A stretch of 64,000 bases of DNA. Origin: Rotaria sp. Silwood1. Lineage: Eukaryota > Rotifera > Eurotatoria > Philodinida > Philodinidae. The stretch lies in the NCBI GenBank assembly GCA_905250075.1, contig CAJNOP010000004.1:3977237-4041236 (forward strand). The letters are read 5' to 3'. The translations under genes were made by a program, and so were the position numbers. The notes beneath the pieces are model-generated. The model was not told the origin of the DNA, did not search any database, and saw only the letters and a program-made list of their open reading frames with translations. Shown one piece after another: positions 27,404-39,077 of the stretch. Positions within the stretch are counted from its first letter, which is position 1. Every line of letters begins with the position of its first letter.

Positions 27404-28942
27404 GAATAGGTGGTTAAATGTCGAAAGAGAAAACGTCGAAAGACAAAATGTCGAAAAACAGGACGTAGAAAAGCAGATTGCCGAAAAGAAAAATGTCGAA
27501 AGTGAAAATGTCGAAAGAAAAATGACGAAAATGAAAATGTTGAAAGGTAAAAATGGCGAAAATCAGATTGTCGAAAAGAAGAACGTCGAAATAAAAAATG
27601 GCGAAAAGAAAAATCTGAAGGAAGGGCCATGAAAAATGTCATTGAACAAATTTCTATTCACTGACGATACATTGGGGCATCTGCTTTATCATCAACTTTT
27701 GGTATCTTAATCCTTTAAGTATCAGCATCCTGAATAAAGGACACTTTTTTCAAGGTGGTTTTTCAAAGAGTCATCAAGCTTATTAAGAGGAGATCCTCTT
27801 TTCGACTCAAAATTCAAAAACTTCACTTTTTGTATTTTTGTGCTCTATATATGATTCAAGTTATCCTCTATGTACTGGGCATATTTCAAGAATTAATATG
27901 TATGTACAAAAAGCCGACAACCCTGAGAAGATGGAAGATTTTCGCTGAAAAATATCAACATTTTCACTTTACTGTGCTTTTTATGAAAAACGAATTTTTT
28001 GATTAAAAAAAAATGGAGAGTTCCCTCGTTTCTCCAGCATAGTACATCCAACCAAGCCGAAACCTTTTCTATTAATAGTAGAAAGTGTTTAGGATACTTA
28101 CTTTTTTGTTTCAAAATATGATGTACCGCGGTTTTTGTCAGGATTCACGTAAAAGCTCTAGTCAAAAAATACGATTTGTTCAGAGTTTTTGAGGATGCTC
28201 TCAGAATTTTGATGTTTTTACTCGAACAGAAGGAGATAAAAAGAAACCAAAAGAGAAGGACCTCCCACGGTGGCTAGTATCGGTAAGAAAAAAATTCAGC
28301 TCTATCGGGCATACTACTACCGAGAAGACATGGCGATTTGTAGCTTTTGGGATCCCAATATCTCCTATAAGGAAGCATTTAGGAAAGTTGAGTCTATGGC
28401 AACTTTTCTCTACTCATTAGGATCTATTTACTCTGGAAGTTTCAAATTATTCCGATAAGTCATTCTCCACAAGTGCCGGAAAGAAGGGAGTCACTGCCTA
28501 AGATAATGCTTCCAATGGAGTTAGAATTTTCGCATAAATATATGCTCACAACTATCGTATTATTGTAACAAAAACGTCATCTTGATATCTTGTTCGCGTT
28601 CGCAAGTTACTCAAAAATCAAAATGCTTAAAAAAGACTTCTGAATTCGAGGTGATGGTATTTAAAGCCTTAATTCATCCATGTAATGTTTATTTATTTGT
28701 TCAGTTTTTGAATAGGTTTGATTTGTACTTTTCTTTGCCTAGATTTCATCAACAAAGTAGACGACTAAATATACACTATTACTGTTTTCGGCGTCATTAC
28801 TTTCGACATTTTCATTTTCGGCATTTTGTTTTTCTACATTAACAACTTTCGACATTTTTCTGTTCGGCGTCCTGCCTTTCGACATTTTGTTTTCGACGTT
28901 TTCACTTTCGGCATTTTCCTTTCGACATTTAGCTACTGTACC
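27404..28942. mobile_element. Foldback element FB-1 with TGTCGAAA-repeat arms
   Basis: The inverted arms at about 27404-27610 and 28785-28942 consist of degenerate 14-18-bp repeats of the form AAATGTCGAAAR. The outermost 20 bp of each end align, sharing TAAATGTCG. The 8-bp word TATTTATA directly flanks both sides (27396-27403 and 28943-28950), consistent with a target-site duplication. The 1.2-kb interior has short ORFs only. The apparent 112-codon minus-strand ORF over the left arm is just the repeat read as protein. The structure resembles foldback/MULE-type elements. Confidence 0.72.
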
Positions 28943-30139
28943 TATTTATATAGCTATTCTTTGTTTTGACAATATTAATAACAATCTGAATCATTATCTT
29001 CATAAAACAATATTTTTATCTTTATGAGACTGTCTCATTTTGTTTTATATCTTTTTATTTTAATGATTAAAAAGTAATGTATTTTAGACATTATTTAGGA
29101 AAATTTTTAAGAAAATCTATGACATAGAATACTTGAAAAAAGGTTACAACACCATTAGATAAAAGACAATTGTATCATATGTTTCTTTTAATAAGAGAGT
29201 TCGACAAAAACCTGACAATGATTAATGGCTACTTTTCATTTTCGTCAATGAATACACTATTCGATAACGTGCATCGAATATTACTTCGCTATGTCATTAT
29301 AGTTATATTACAAATTGAAGTTTCGAAGAAATGACAGTGATCATTAATCATTCTTTACCTATATGGTCTATTTAATTTTTTTTTTCTGTTGAAACCAACA
29401 ATTAACCACATTTCTTAGCAAAATCAAAAGTTCAAGCGATTAACTCTTTGTTTTTTTTCTTTATAAGTAGTACTATGTCTCTTGAAAACGTCTCTTTCTA
29501 GCCGAAGAATTTGACTTTTAAAATATTACTGCATTTTATATTCAAATGAATGGTATAATTAATTTTTCTGACAAATGAATATTTTTCTGATGGGATCTTT
29601 ATTAAGAATCTAAACTTATAAACTGGGTGAATCAATCGATATATGTATATCGATGGTTTGAGTGCGACCATCATTTTGATTGACATCACACATTTTTCTG
29701 AGAATGTAAAGAAAACATTCATTTAATTGGATCTAAATACTATTAGATCAGAAGAACAGGTATTAGCCAACGGTTTCCGTTTATTAATCACGAGATAAAT
29801 TGTATTATGTCCATACCTCTGTTTTATCATGTAAAGAATATCATTGGTTTTTCACATAATCTGACAAGTCAAATATCATCTATTGGTTTTAATCTTTATC
29901 AAATTAACGGTCAACTTCAAATAACTAACAGAAGTCTAGATTTTTTATTAGACATCATTTACTAGAATTATATTTTTAAAATATCTACAAAACATGGATT
30001 AATCATGTTTCAATCAATAGTGATTCATTCGTTATGATGTTTGTTTCTTAATGTAAATAATAAAAAAGAATATGGATCTTGTCAACATTTTTTTTTGTTT
30101 TTAATTCACTAAAAAAATGTTATTAAATTATAATGAATA

Positions 30140-31788
30140 CGAAGGTTGTTCAAAAAGCTCCGAAACCAATTTTATTCAAAAATAATAAGAGGAAGTATTG
30201 CTGCATTAGTATTGTTGTCTCAGAGTAGTTCATACAGTCCCCGGCCTACAAACATTATGAGCTCCGATTGATCGAGCTTCTATGTCGAGATATACCAATA
30301 GTTTTTACATCGATAGAAAGTTTTAAAATCTGAGTATCCTTCAATAATAAAGTTTTTAGCATTGAAAACCTAATCTCCATCCAATGTTCATGAACGTATG
30401 ATGGCGGTTTATGGTGACCGATATTCCATCATATACTATAATACTTTCTGGTATGGAATTGCAGTTTTAAAGATGGATAATTAAGTATTGAGCATGGTCC
30501 TTGATGTAGACAACACGAATATTACAACCGTTAGAAGGTTAGCCATCATAAAGTCTCAAATCGTACGTCAGAAAATAGCATATAATGATAGCATCTCAAA
30601 TACATGTTTCACAGCTAAACATAATCAACTAAATATGATTACAAATTGTTCAAAACTAATGAACTATTCGTTAGCATCCAAGAAATTATATATCGTTCAT
30701 ATATCAATGCTCAATTACTCTTTATTAAAACGATGAAACCGTTCAAAAATTCTAGTGGATCATAGAGCACTATTACTATAAGCTATCGCCATACGTTCAT
30801 AAACATTGAATGGGAGTTCATCATTCAAAATACAAAAATTTTCTGAAGTCTTTGAAGTTCTATCAGTGTATATCAAACGAACTAAAATGTATTCTTATAT
30901 CTGGATATAAATACTTAAGAGCACCCCTTTCCTCACTGAATATTTTTGTTTTTTTTTTCATTCTTGATTTGTTGTGGTCATTATATAGTTTTAAGTAGTA
31001 TCTATTTACTGAGTACATTTTGGGGTCTAAAGATTACCCTTAAAAATGAAGAAATTCAAGAAGAAAACAAATTTAGATAACGAAAATAGCGATAACTGTG
31101 CATAGTTTCTCTTTTTTTTTCAAAATAACTTTTTCATGAAAAAAAATGTTGAAAAATGTCCCCGGTTTCTTTGAAGTGGTATGTCTAACCGAGCTGAAAA
31201 TTTTTTCACGCATACTAGACACTGTTTGGGATGGATATTTGTTTTTATTTCAAAAAATATTGTTTTGTTGACTTTTGGTAGCTCTTATAAGACAAGCTCT
31301 ATTCAAGAAAAAAACGTGCGTTTCTTAAAGTATCTTCGATATTTTGGTTTGCCTAGTTCAAGAAGAAAAAAATATGAAAAAAGTTTAAAAAAACTACTAA
31401 TTCCAAACAGTATTTGGTACATAAAAAAAAACAAAAAGCTTTCAGCTAGATCGAACATAGCAGTGTAGAGAAATGAGAGTGGACATTCGAGTCATCTTTT
31501 ACCATGATGATTCTCATATCTTATGGAGGGCAGTATCCAACAATTTTGAGTCTGTGACAACTTTTGCTGTAGTCATCGAGATTTACGTGTTCTGAAGATT
31601 TCAACTTCTTTTGATGAGCTGTTCCATAGAAATCTGGAAAGGAGACAGATACCCTTAACTGATCAGAGATTACGGTGTCTATAGATCAAGAACTGAATGA
31701 AACAGACACAAACAACGATACTAATGCTGCAATGTTTCTTGTTACTTCGCAATAAAATCAATCTCGGAAACTTTTCAAACGACTCTCG
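30140..31788. mobile_element. Non-autonomous mariner-type element, 1.65 kb, TA target
   Basis: The terminal inverted repeats span about 90 bp. The left reads CGAAGGTTGTTCAAAAAG..CCGA and the right, inverted, CGAGAGTCGTTTGAAAAGTTTCCGA, with CAGCATTAGTAT or CTGCATTAGTAT further in. It is flanked by TA at 30138-30139 and 31789-31790. The termini look like those of mariner elements (IS630-Tc1-mariner). No transposase motif is recognisable inside and no ORF exceeds about 95 codons, so it is non-autonomous or decayed. Unit B has the uninterrupted site at 42880-42881. Confidence 0.85.
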
Positions 31789-33031
31789 TACATCACCAAT
31801 ATTTTTGTATGTGTCCGTCATATTTCATACTTGAGAGATGGCCATGTGGATGGACTGAAATATCGTTGCATTTATCGAAAGGATATTTTTCATTTGATGG
31901 TACGAAAGACAAAATATGACGTCACTATCTCGAGTCTATTCAAATATGACTTCAATGTCCTTTCCTTCGTTTGCAATTGTTTTGGTGCTTCATTCCTGTA
32001 CGACAGTATGATGCGGTGTCACCATTTGAGGTTTAAGCAGATAGACTGAGCCGTCATCTCCAGTGCTGATTGATGCATCGGTTCACACGTCTAATTAGTG
32101 TATAGTCATCTCATATAAGATAATAACCAAACAACTGTAAAATAGATGTATATTTATAGCTTATGACACCGAAATAATTTATAATCGTTTAGGTTACAAT
32201 AAACAATGTCCTTCGTTTTTTTCTGTTTATTATTTCAATCTAAACATTCAGACATATTACGCGAATTTGCGGACGTTGTAGTAAAATTTATTTTTCAATG
32301 CAGCATATTGTCTTCAGTTTCAGATTACTTAGATAATTAAGAGTGTTATCGATGGTTAAGATTAAGCCGCTGAATTTGATGATGTTTATACGTACTAACC
32401 AAAAAAAGCTCAAGGCTTATTATATCTAAATATAATAAAATTCGTAAAAGAAGAACCATTAACACTGGTTTTTCATTTATAGATGTATATCTAACTCAAG
32501 AATGCTTCATATAAATGAATCAATCAAATGGTTTTCTGCATGTGTAAACGAATAACGCAATATTTTGAAATTTTATACTTTATATTCTCAATGTATAAAA
32601 CCCAATGGCCTTGGAGTGAAGTAATAAATAGCATTCAGACGGAACTAGGAACACATTGAAATCTTATGAACCTATACATATCGTGTTTCTTTCAAGAATC
32701 CTTGAATATAAACAAGATGATAATAAAATCAACAAACAATGAATGATTGTCATGATCGATTCGTTGGTGAATTCAGATTATATTATATCGCTATATGCAT
32801 GTTACAATTGCTTATTTTGTCTCTTCGTCATGCTTGATGTGTCTCATGACGAGTAGAGAATCATTTTATTGATTGTATCACTAATCCGATACTTTTTTTT
32901 TCGTTTAGTTATTATTGCACACGTGTTTATTCATTTTTTTGTGATATTGTTTATTTTTCCAAGCCTTACGATGAAATAATATCAAAAATAGCGCTATTTA
33001 TGACAACAGACCTAATCTATATTTATAAACG

Positions 33032-33057
33032 TATGTTTGATGATGCATGAAGCACAA
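33032..33057 (+). promoter_or_regulatory. Conserved block upstream of the TIR genes
   Basis: TATGTTTGATGATGCATGAA plus GCACAA lies about 40 bp before the unit A ATG. It is identical at about 44182-44207, about 40 bp before the unit B ATG, inside otherwise diverged upstream sequence. In unit A a TATTTATAAA box lies about 15 bp further up. It could mark the core promoter or 5' UTR. Confidence 0.5.
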
Positions 33058-33098
33058 CTAACGAAAACAATAGTTACTTGTTAATTGAGTGTATAGTC

Positions 33099-35487
33099 AT
33101 GCCTGCGCATAAAAGTGAAATATATTTAAATGGAATTGACACTGTAGCAACTGACGTAATGAATACTTGTAAAACCCAAGCTACACAAGATTCATCATCA
33201 ATTGAAAACAATGAACAATTTCAGCAACATCCAATCTTTCAAAAATATCTCCCAAAACAATTATGTCAAGTATTAGAACATTGGCTTTCAGATGGTAAAC
33301 TAGATGAAGATGAAAAACAAATCTTTCGAACTTGTGCAGAATTTCTTCTTCAATCAACTAAAACAGATTCCAATGCTAAACAATGGATTAGTCTACAAAC
33401 TGAACTAATTAGTTGGACTGAAAAGTGTTTAAATGAAATAGGAGCTTATGGTTATTATATTGGAATTGGTGGTTTAGAAGATCCAAATTTAGAATCATTC
33501 GATTGGCTTATTCAAGCATTTGGAAATGTTCAATGTAAACAATTACTTGATGTTCTTGTTAAATGTGTAACTAGTCGTTTTTATATTGATGCTTTACATC
33601 GTTTGAATAAAACTGATGCATCATCGTTAAGTGTTACTGAGCATTTTCTTCTTATTACTTGTCCAAACTACATTGTAACTTGTGATTGCGACAAAAGCTA
33701 TTCTTTTAAAATAGCTAATAAAATGTTAGACCATTATGATGATCTACTTGCTTATTTTCTTCCTTATATTAAGCAATGGACAACACCTGTTATGTCATGT
33801 TTATTTTATCCAATGAACTTTGTTTTATCAACTATTCCATCGTTACCACATAAACAAAGAAAATCTTTGTATGATGTTATTCTAACCATACTTCTAGACA
33901 CGACAAGAACTGATTCAAATGCTGGAGAAGCACATGATAAATTGATTTATACGTCACTTTGTTTATTAACTGAAATAGTTCGACGTGATGAAATTTTGTC
34001 AAACGAATTAAAAAATAAACGTTACGAAAAATCTGATTTAATCAAAATATTAAATGATTTATCGAAAAATTCAAGTAACGAACAAATACAGTTAAAAGCA
34101 ATAGAATTAACTTCATTATTAGTTCCAGAAGAAGAATTTCGCAAAGAAAACAATACAGAGCAAGTAACTGGACTCTTTGTTAAAAATTTTAATGCCGCAG
34201 TTCAAGATGGAAAACCTAATCAAGCCGATGGAGTTTTAAAAGGATTTAAAGGTACAGATATTTTAGAATATTCTATTTAAAAAATTTTTCTACTTATTTC
34301 TTTTTTTCTTAGATTTGGTACTAAATGAGGATGTTAAAGAAGAAGTCATTAAACAAAATGCATTACCATCAATAATCAAATTTGCAAAAGAAACCGATGA
34401 TAATGCAGTATCATTAGAAATAGTCTATGCAATGGCATTTAATCACGAAGCAAAAAAATTGATTCATGACGATACAGAATTTATCGATTACATTAAAACA
34501 CTTTGTGATTCCGAAAATGAAGAAGTTGCCAAAATGGCACATGGAATTATGTGGAAAATAGAAGATGAAGAAAAATTTACAGACAAACTTGACAAAGATG
34601 GAAACTCTGATGAAGATTCAAAACAATATGATATGATGATTTCATATTGTTGGGCACAAAAAGATTTATGTCATAAAATAAAGGATCGTCTCGAACAAGA
34701 TGGTTATAAAGTTTGGTTAGATAGAGATGAAATGCGTGGATCAATTATTGAATGTATGGCTGAAGCTATTGAACAATCACGATTTGTACTTATATGTATG
34801 TCAAGTAACTATAAGAAGAGTACTAATTGTAAAGCTGAAGCTGAATATGCATTTAATCGAAAAAGTAAAATAATTCCACTTATTGTTGAACCTCAATATA
34901 AGGCTGATGGATGGTTAGGATTTTTGGCTGGTTCAAAAATTTATGTTGATTTTGCTGATAAAGAAGGAGAAGAATTTATTAAAGCATATGACTTATTAAT
35001 AGAAGAACTTAAACGCGATGGATTACACGATGTCAAACACGGTCAAGAAAATATAATGGGCAATAAAACTAAAAGAAAATCTAAATCTGAAGAACCTAAA
35101 AAAGTGCATGGACGTCCTCGTATTCAAACAAGAGAATATTTAAACATTCCTTTGGCATCAATGTGGAATGATCAACATGTTCAGGAATTTCTAACTGATC
35201 ATCAACTTGATCAATTATTACCTATTTGTGAATCGATGGATGGTGAAGCAATTATTGAATTTCATCATTCATGTGAAACAAAACCTGATATTATGTATGG
35301 ATTGATTAATAATCCAAACGAGCATGCATTATCATTTGGTATTTATTTTAAGTTTATTGCTAAATTAAAAAAATATTTACCAAAAAAACCAACACGTAAA
35401 CTTCGTTTTCAATACAATTTTCTTTATCCATCATCGAGTACAACTGAATCAGCAACAACAGAAAAAGAAAATAATCAACCACTATAA
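33099..35487 (+). CDS. ARM/HEAT-like + TIR + SAM-like protein, unit A copy
   Basis: Two exons, 33099-34251 and 34313-35487 (61-bp intron, phase 1), give 775 aa. The start is ATG 33099; the frame is open 21 nt further upstream but without an ATG. Residues about 40-470 are alpha-helical and Leu-rich, like ARM/HEAT repeats (NEQIQLKAIELTSLLVPE and similar). Residues about 489-620 are a TIR domain: YDMMISYCWAQKDL, DGYKVWLDRDEM, then SRFVLICMSSNY, CKAEAEYAF and KIIPLIVEP. Glu560 or Glu562 sits where TIR NADases of the SARM1 type have their catalytic Glu. Residues about 670-735 look SAM-like (MWNDQHVQEFL, ICESMDGEAII). The architecture recalls SARM1 but with TIR before the SAM-like part. The role is inferred: innate-immune or NAD+-cleaving signalling in the cytosol. 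No signal peptide or membrane segment is seen. Confidence 0.85.
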
Positions 35488-36150
35488 ATTACATACAATT
35501 TTTATCATTAGTTTTGATTATAATGTATTTTTTTTAAGAAAATTTTTGTTTTTGCTTTACAGACAAGATTTGAAATAATCATGCAATACTAACTATGTAA
35601 TTCGAATCAGACAAAAACCATCAGTTGTTTTTAAAAGTGGTGTATGATGGTTTCTTCAGTCAAACCGAGTGAATATTTTAGAAGTCTGTTAAAACTGACG
35701 GAATTGAGTTGATTGCGAAGCGTTTTGATAATGTTAATATGTTTGAACCATCTGCGCTAGTCACAGAGTGTATATGCGGTTCCAGTTCTGATATGAGATT
35801 TTTATCATGGATGAGATTGCAAAAATTTTTATTAGTGAAATATATTCTGGAGCTGTTTTTTTTCTCGATAGTTTTGAATTTTTTCTAATGATAATTTCGA
35901 ATTCAGGTAGAAAACAATCTCTGAAATCATTTATAATTGGAATCGAAAGGCATAAGCGCTACCACTGATTCTTACGAGTACTGCGGTATACCAACGGTAC
36001 TGCAAATAAACGTGCGACATGGATATTTTTTAATAATTAACAATGTGAGTCTTTTTCTGTTAAAGTTTCTCACGAGAGAAATTAATTAGATATCATAAAA
36101 CGATCTATTTAATTTCAATTGGAATGGAATAAAAAAGATGCTTTGGATAT

Positions 36151-36830
36151 GAAATTGAACGTGTCTCCTTGATTGCGGACGATTTTTCTTAATTGGAGGA
36201 AAAATATGTCCGCAAAGTAGAATCAGGAGGTATAGACAAAAATGACCGCATTTTGAAAATTGTCCGCAAAGCAGAATCGAGGCAGAGAATGAAAATGTCC
36301 GCATTATAGAATAAAAAAAAAGTAGAAATAGTAAGAAAATTAGTACAGACAAATCGATTCTATCGACGATAATCAGCAATGATTCGATTAGAACAGGAAC
36401 ACGCACAACAACGAACAACTCGTCCAAAAAGGTTAACTTCAATTAATAATGAAAATATTTTAGTACAAGCAAAAGAAGATTATTTAAATGCTCTACTAGA
36501 TTTAGATGGTTATCAAAAAAGACTACGTTCTCTTTGTTACCGATACATTCACATATTGGATACATCTGACAAAGATGACGAAGATTATGAACCAAAGCAT
36601 AGTTGAATGTTGAATCATCTCGTACTACTTGTATCTTTCTCTTTCTTCACATAATAATTTTTTTCTTGATTCTATAATGCGGGCATTTTCATTCTCTGCC
36701 TCGATTCTGCTTTGCGGACAATTTTCAAAATGCGGTCATTTTTGTCTATACTCCCTGATTCTGCTTTGCGGACATTTTACCTTAATTGGTTTAAAAAAGT
36801 GTCCGCATTGTAGCTGTAGCCGAAATTGAA
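36151..36830. mobile_element. Foldback element FB-2 with GTCCGCA-repeat arms and 9-bp target duplication
   Basis: The element is 36160-36821, flanked by direct copies of GAAATTGAA at 36151-36159 and 36822-36830. The arms (about 36160-36313 and 36669-36821) are inverted. The inner 105 bp are nearly identical and repeat the motif ATGTCCGCA(A/T) four to five times per arm, alternating with AGAATCRGG and TATAGACAAA. Unit B aligns on both sides without the element. Long repeat-built arms and a 9-bp duplication fit the foldback/MULE class. Confidence 0.85.
36379..36606 (+). CDS. 75-codon ORF carried inside foldback element FB-2
   Basis: This is an intact ORF from ATG 36379 to TGA, lying entirely in the 355-bp centre of FB-2, with an in-frame stop just upstream of the ATG. 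The product is charged and mostly helical (MIRLEQEHAQQRTTRPKR at the start; ILVQAKEDYLNALLDLDG and KRLRSLCYRYIHILD in the middle), with an acidic tail ending DDEDYEPKHS. Its A/T-ending codons look like those of host genes here. There is no intron, no signal peptide and no recognised family. It may be a captured host exon or retrocopy, or an element-encoded small protein. Its reality as a gene is uncertain. Confidence 0.45.
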   Translation: MIRLEQEHAQQRTTRPKRLTSINNENILVQAKEDYLNALLDLDGYQKRLRSLCYRYIHILDTSDKDDEDYEPKHS

Positions 36831-36979
36831 ATAAGGATGTTTGGGATCTTTATATATATACATCTCATTATATATACAGATGTACGTGTTATTTTCAAAC
36901 ATTAGTGGGTATTCCAGGGACTTATAATTTTTCTGTATTCTATAGTACATTGCAATCTGCATACACTACAAGGTATATC

Positions 36980-38095
36980 TACCCGTGTCATTAAAATTGC
37001 TCAAAAATCGACGATTTTATCGCAATTTATAAGACGTCTTAATTGGAAGATTATATTGTGATTAAGTCGCCTAAATTGACAGTTTTTGTCGATATTTGTC
37101 CGCTTGTTATAAAGAATTGCGATTTATCTATAATTTTTAGAAAATAATGGATAAGTAATTCTGATCAGTTTTTAATAAAAGAATCTTCAAGGAATACTTG
37201 AAAAAATTTCCGAGAATTCATGAGAGGAATCTCTTGGGTATTGAAGAGTTTTTCTTAGGAATCAACTACAAGAATCGTAATAATTGTAAACTTTCGTATA
37301 CGACCTCGTTTATTCATTTTTGTTTTCAATTGTACTTACCGATGACATCATAATTAACATCAATCCAAATAAAAGAAGAATGTAGTCCATTTTATAAATA
37401 GCTAAATAGTTACTTATGAATTTGTTATTGGAATTAATCTAATTGATAAGAATTCATCTTATGAAAGAAGACATACTGATGATACTATTGTTGAGATTAA
37501 TCTAAATAAGACGAATATAATTTATTTTATAAAATAATACTTGCCGTGTTATTGCTCTTTGAATTGATCGAAATGAAAAATCATTCAATTTATTTATTAA
37601 AATAAGATTAAAATAGTTTCTTTATATTCATACGAGAAATTTATGAAAAAAGCAATAAGAAGAAAATTTATTCGTTCGCGGTGTCCAACTCTTTATATTG
37701 GATACATTTTCAATCTTGTACCTTCATGTTTGTTTTATTATTGTTTTGTTCACCTTATGGTTGTCAAGCATTGCTTTTATTGTTCATTTCCTTTCTGCTC
37801 GAAAATATGTGATAAATTATATTAATATCATTATATTGTAAATGGTTTTTGTATAACTAGTATGTCTGTAATATTTGCCATATTGCTTTACATGCAGATA
37901 AGTTTTTATTCTTGTCCAAAATGCAATGAAAGTATCGCTCTGCAGACTGGATGCAGAACGGCCCTCTACCATCCCAAATAGAATGACTGGTAATGTTTAG
38001 AAGAATGCAAAGCAAGACGAAAAGAATTGCCCAGTGACAATGTCTGATCGTCCAAACTTATGCGATTTTCATGGTGATATGAGCAAAGATCCTTC
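36980..38095. other. Unit-A-specific segment between FB-2 and the palindromic element
   Basis: Unit B jumps from the equivalent of 36975 directly to TTGCTTCAAAACAAGA (38096 in A), so about 1.1 kb is extra in A. It includes a small imperfect palindrome at about 37018-37131 (ATCGCAATT..TATAA / TTATA..AATTGCGAT). No gene is recognised; a Cys-containing minus-strand ORF at 37966-38184 is not supported. Confidence 0.4.
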
Positions 38096-38120
38096 ACTGC
38101 TTCAAAACAAGAAGCACATA

Positions 38121-39077
38121 AAGGGTGTTCCATAATAACTGGCGATAAATTGTTATTCATATTTTTCATACTTTTTCTTGACATAGAGGACTGAAATTTT
38201 TATCACATATATATCTAATGAAGATCTTCTGTTTCTGAAAGTTTCAGGTCTCTAGCTATGACTACTGGTGAAATACATCGACAACATTTGAATACATGAA
38301 TTTTCGTAATCGACCTAGCGGGGCAGTTACAAAGGTAGTTAACCAAAAACTCACAAAGTATTCAGAAAATTTTCTTTCATATCAGAATTTGTAGAGCTTT
38401 TTCTGCTGATCATTTTGGTAAAAACATGTTTCGAATTTCATTGAGAAATGACGATGTTATAGTCAAAATATTTATCGCAAAAAATAGAAGATGTCAGATT
38501 TTTTTCATAGAAATATCGCATACAATGTTCAATCGAGAATTATTCATCCTATTTGCTTATATTTCAGAAACGGACTATAGGATCTTGTAGAGCAAGGTTT
38601 CCTCTACAAAACCTACTAAGTCACATTTCTCCAGAATATAGCCACATTTTGAGATATACGAATCGACTTCCTTACGCTTTAACCTGTTTTAAAGTGTTTA
38701 GTATTTTGCCTACAACATCGTCATTTCTCAATGAAATTGGAAAAGTTTTTTTACCAAAATGATCAGCGGGAAAAGCTCTACAAATTCTGATACGAAAAAA
38801 AATTTTCTGAACAGTTTGTGATTTTTTGGTTAACTATTCATGGAAATATCCTGCAACATTTTCACAATAAAAAGTATTGAAAAATCGATTTCAAAAATTT
38901 ATATATTTAAATGTTGTTGATGTATTTCACCAGTAGTTGTAGCTAGAGACCTGAAACTTTCAGAAACAGAAGATCTTCATTAGATATATATGTGATAAAA
39001 ATTTCAGCCCTCTATGTCAAGAAAAAGTATGAAAAATATGAATAACAATTTATCGTCAGTTATTATGGAACACCCTT
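38121..39077. mobile_element. 957-bp palindromic TA-inserted element
   Basis: The terminal inverted repeats run almost the whole length: left arm 38121 to about 38470, right arm about 38700-39077, both reading from the outside AAGGGTGTTCCATAATAACT, then CATAGAGG(A/G)CTGAAATTTT and CTAGAGACCTGAAACTTTCA (or its close match). It is flanked by TA at 38119-38120 and 39078-39079. The 230-bp spacer holds no credible ORF. Unit B has the uninterrupted site near 45981 (ACTTATATATG). This fits a Tc1/mariner-type MITE or solo palindrome. Confidence 0.85.

Noticed and set aside
27304..27642. 112-codon minus-strand ORF rich in FRHF/FRQS repeats
   Set aside because: It is the translation of the TGTCGAAA repeat arm of the foldback element, not a gene.
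33078..33098. Upstream TTG start adding seven residues to the TIR protein
   Set aside because: Eukaryotic initiation strongly favours ATG; ATG 33099 is conserved in position in both copies.
37966..38184. Minus-strand ORF with CASCFEAVKDLCSYHH
   Set aside because: It looks faintly zinc-finger-like but overlaps the end of a palindromic transposon and its spacing matches no known finger.
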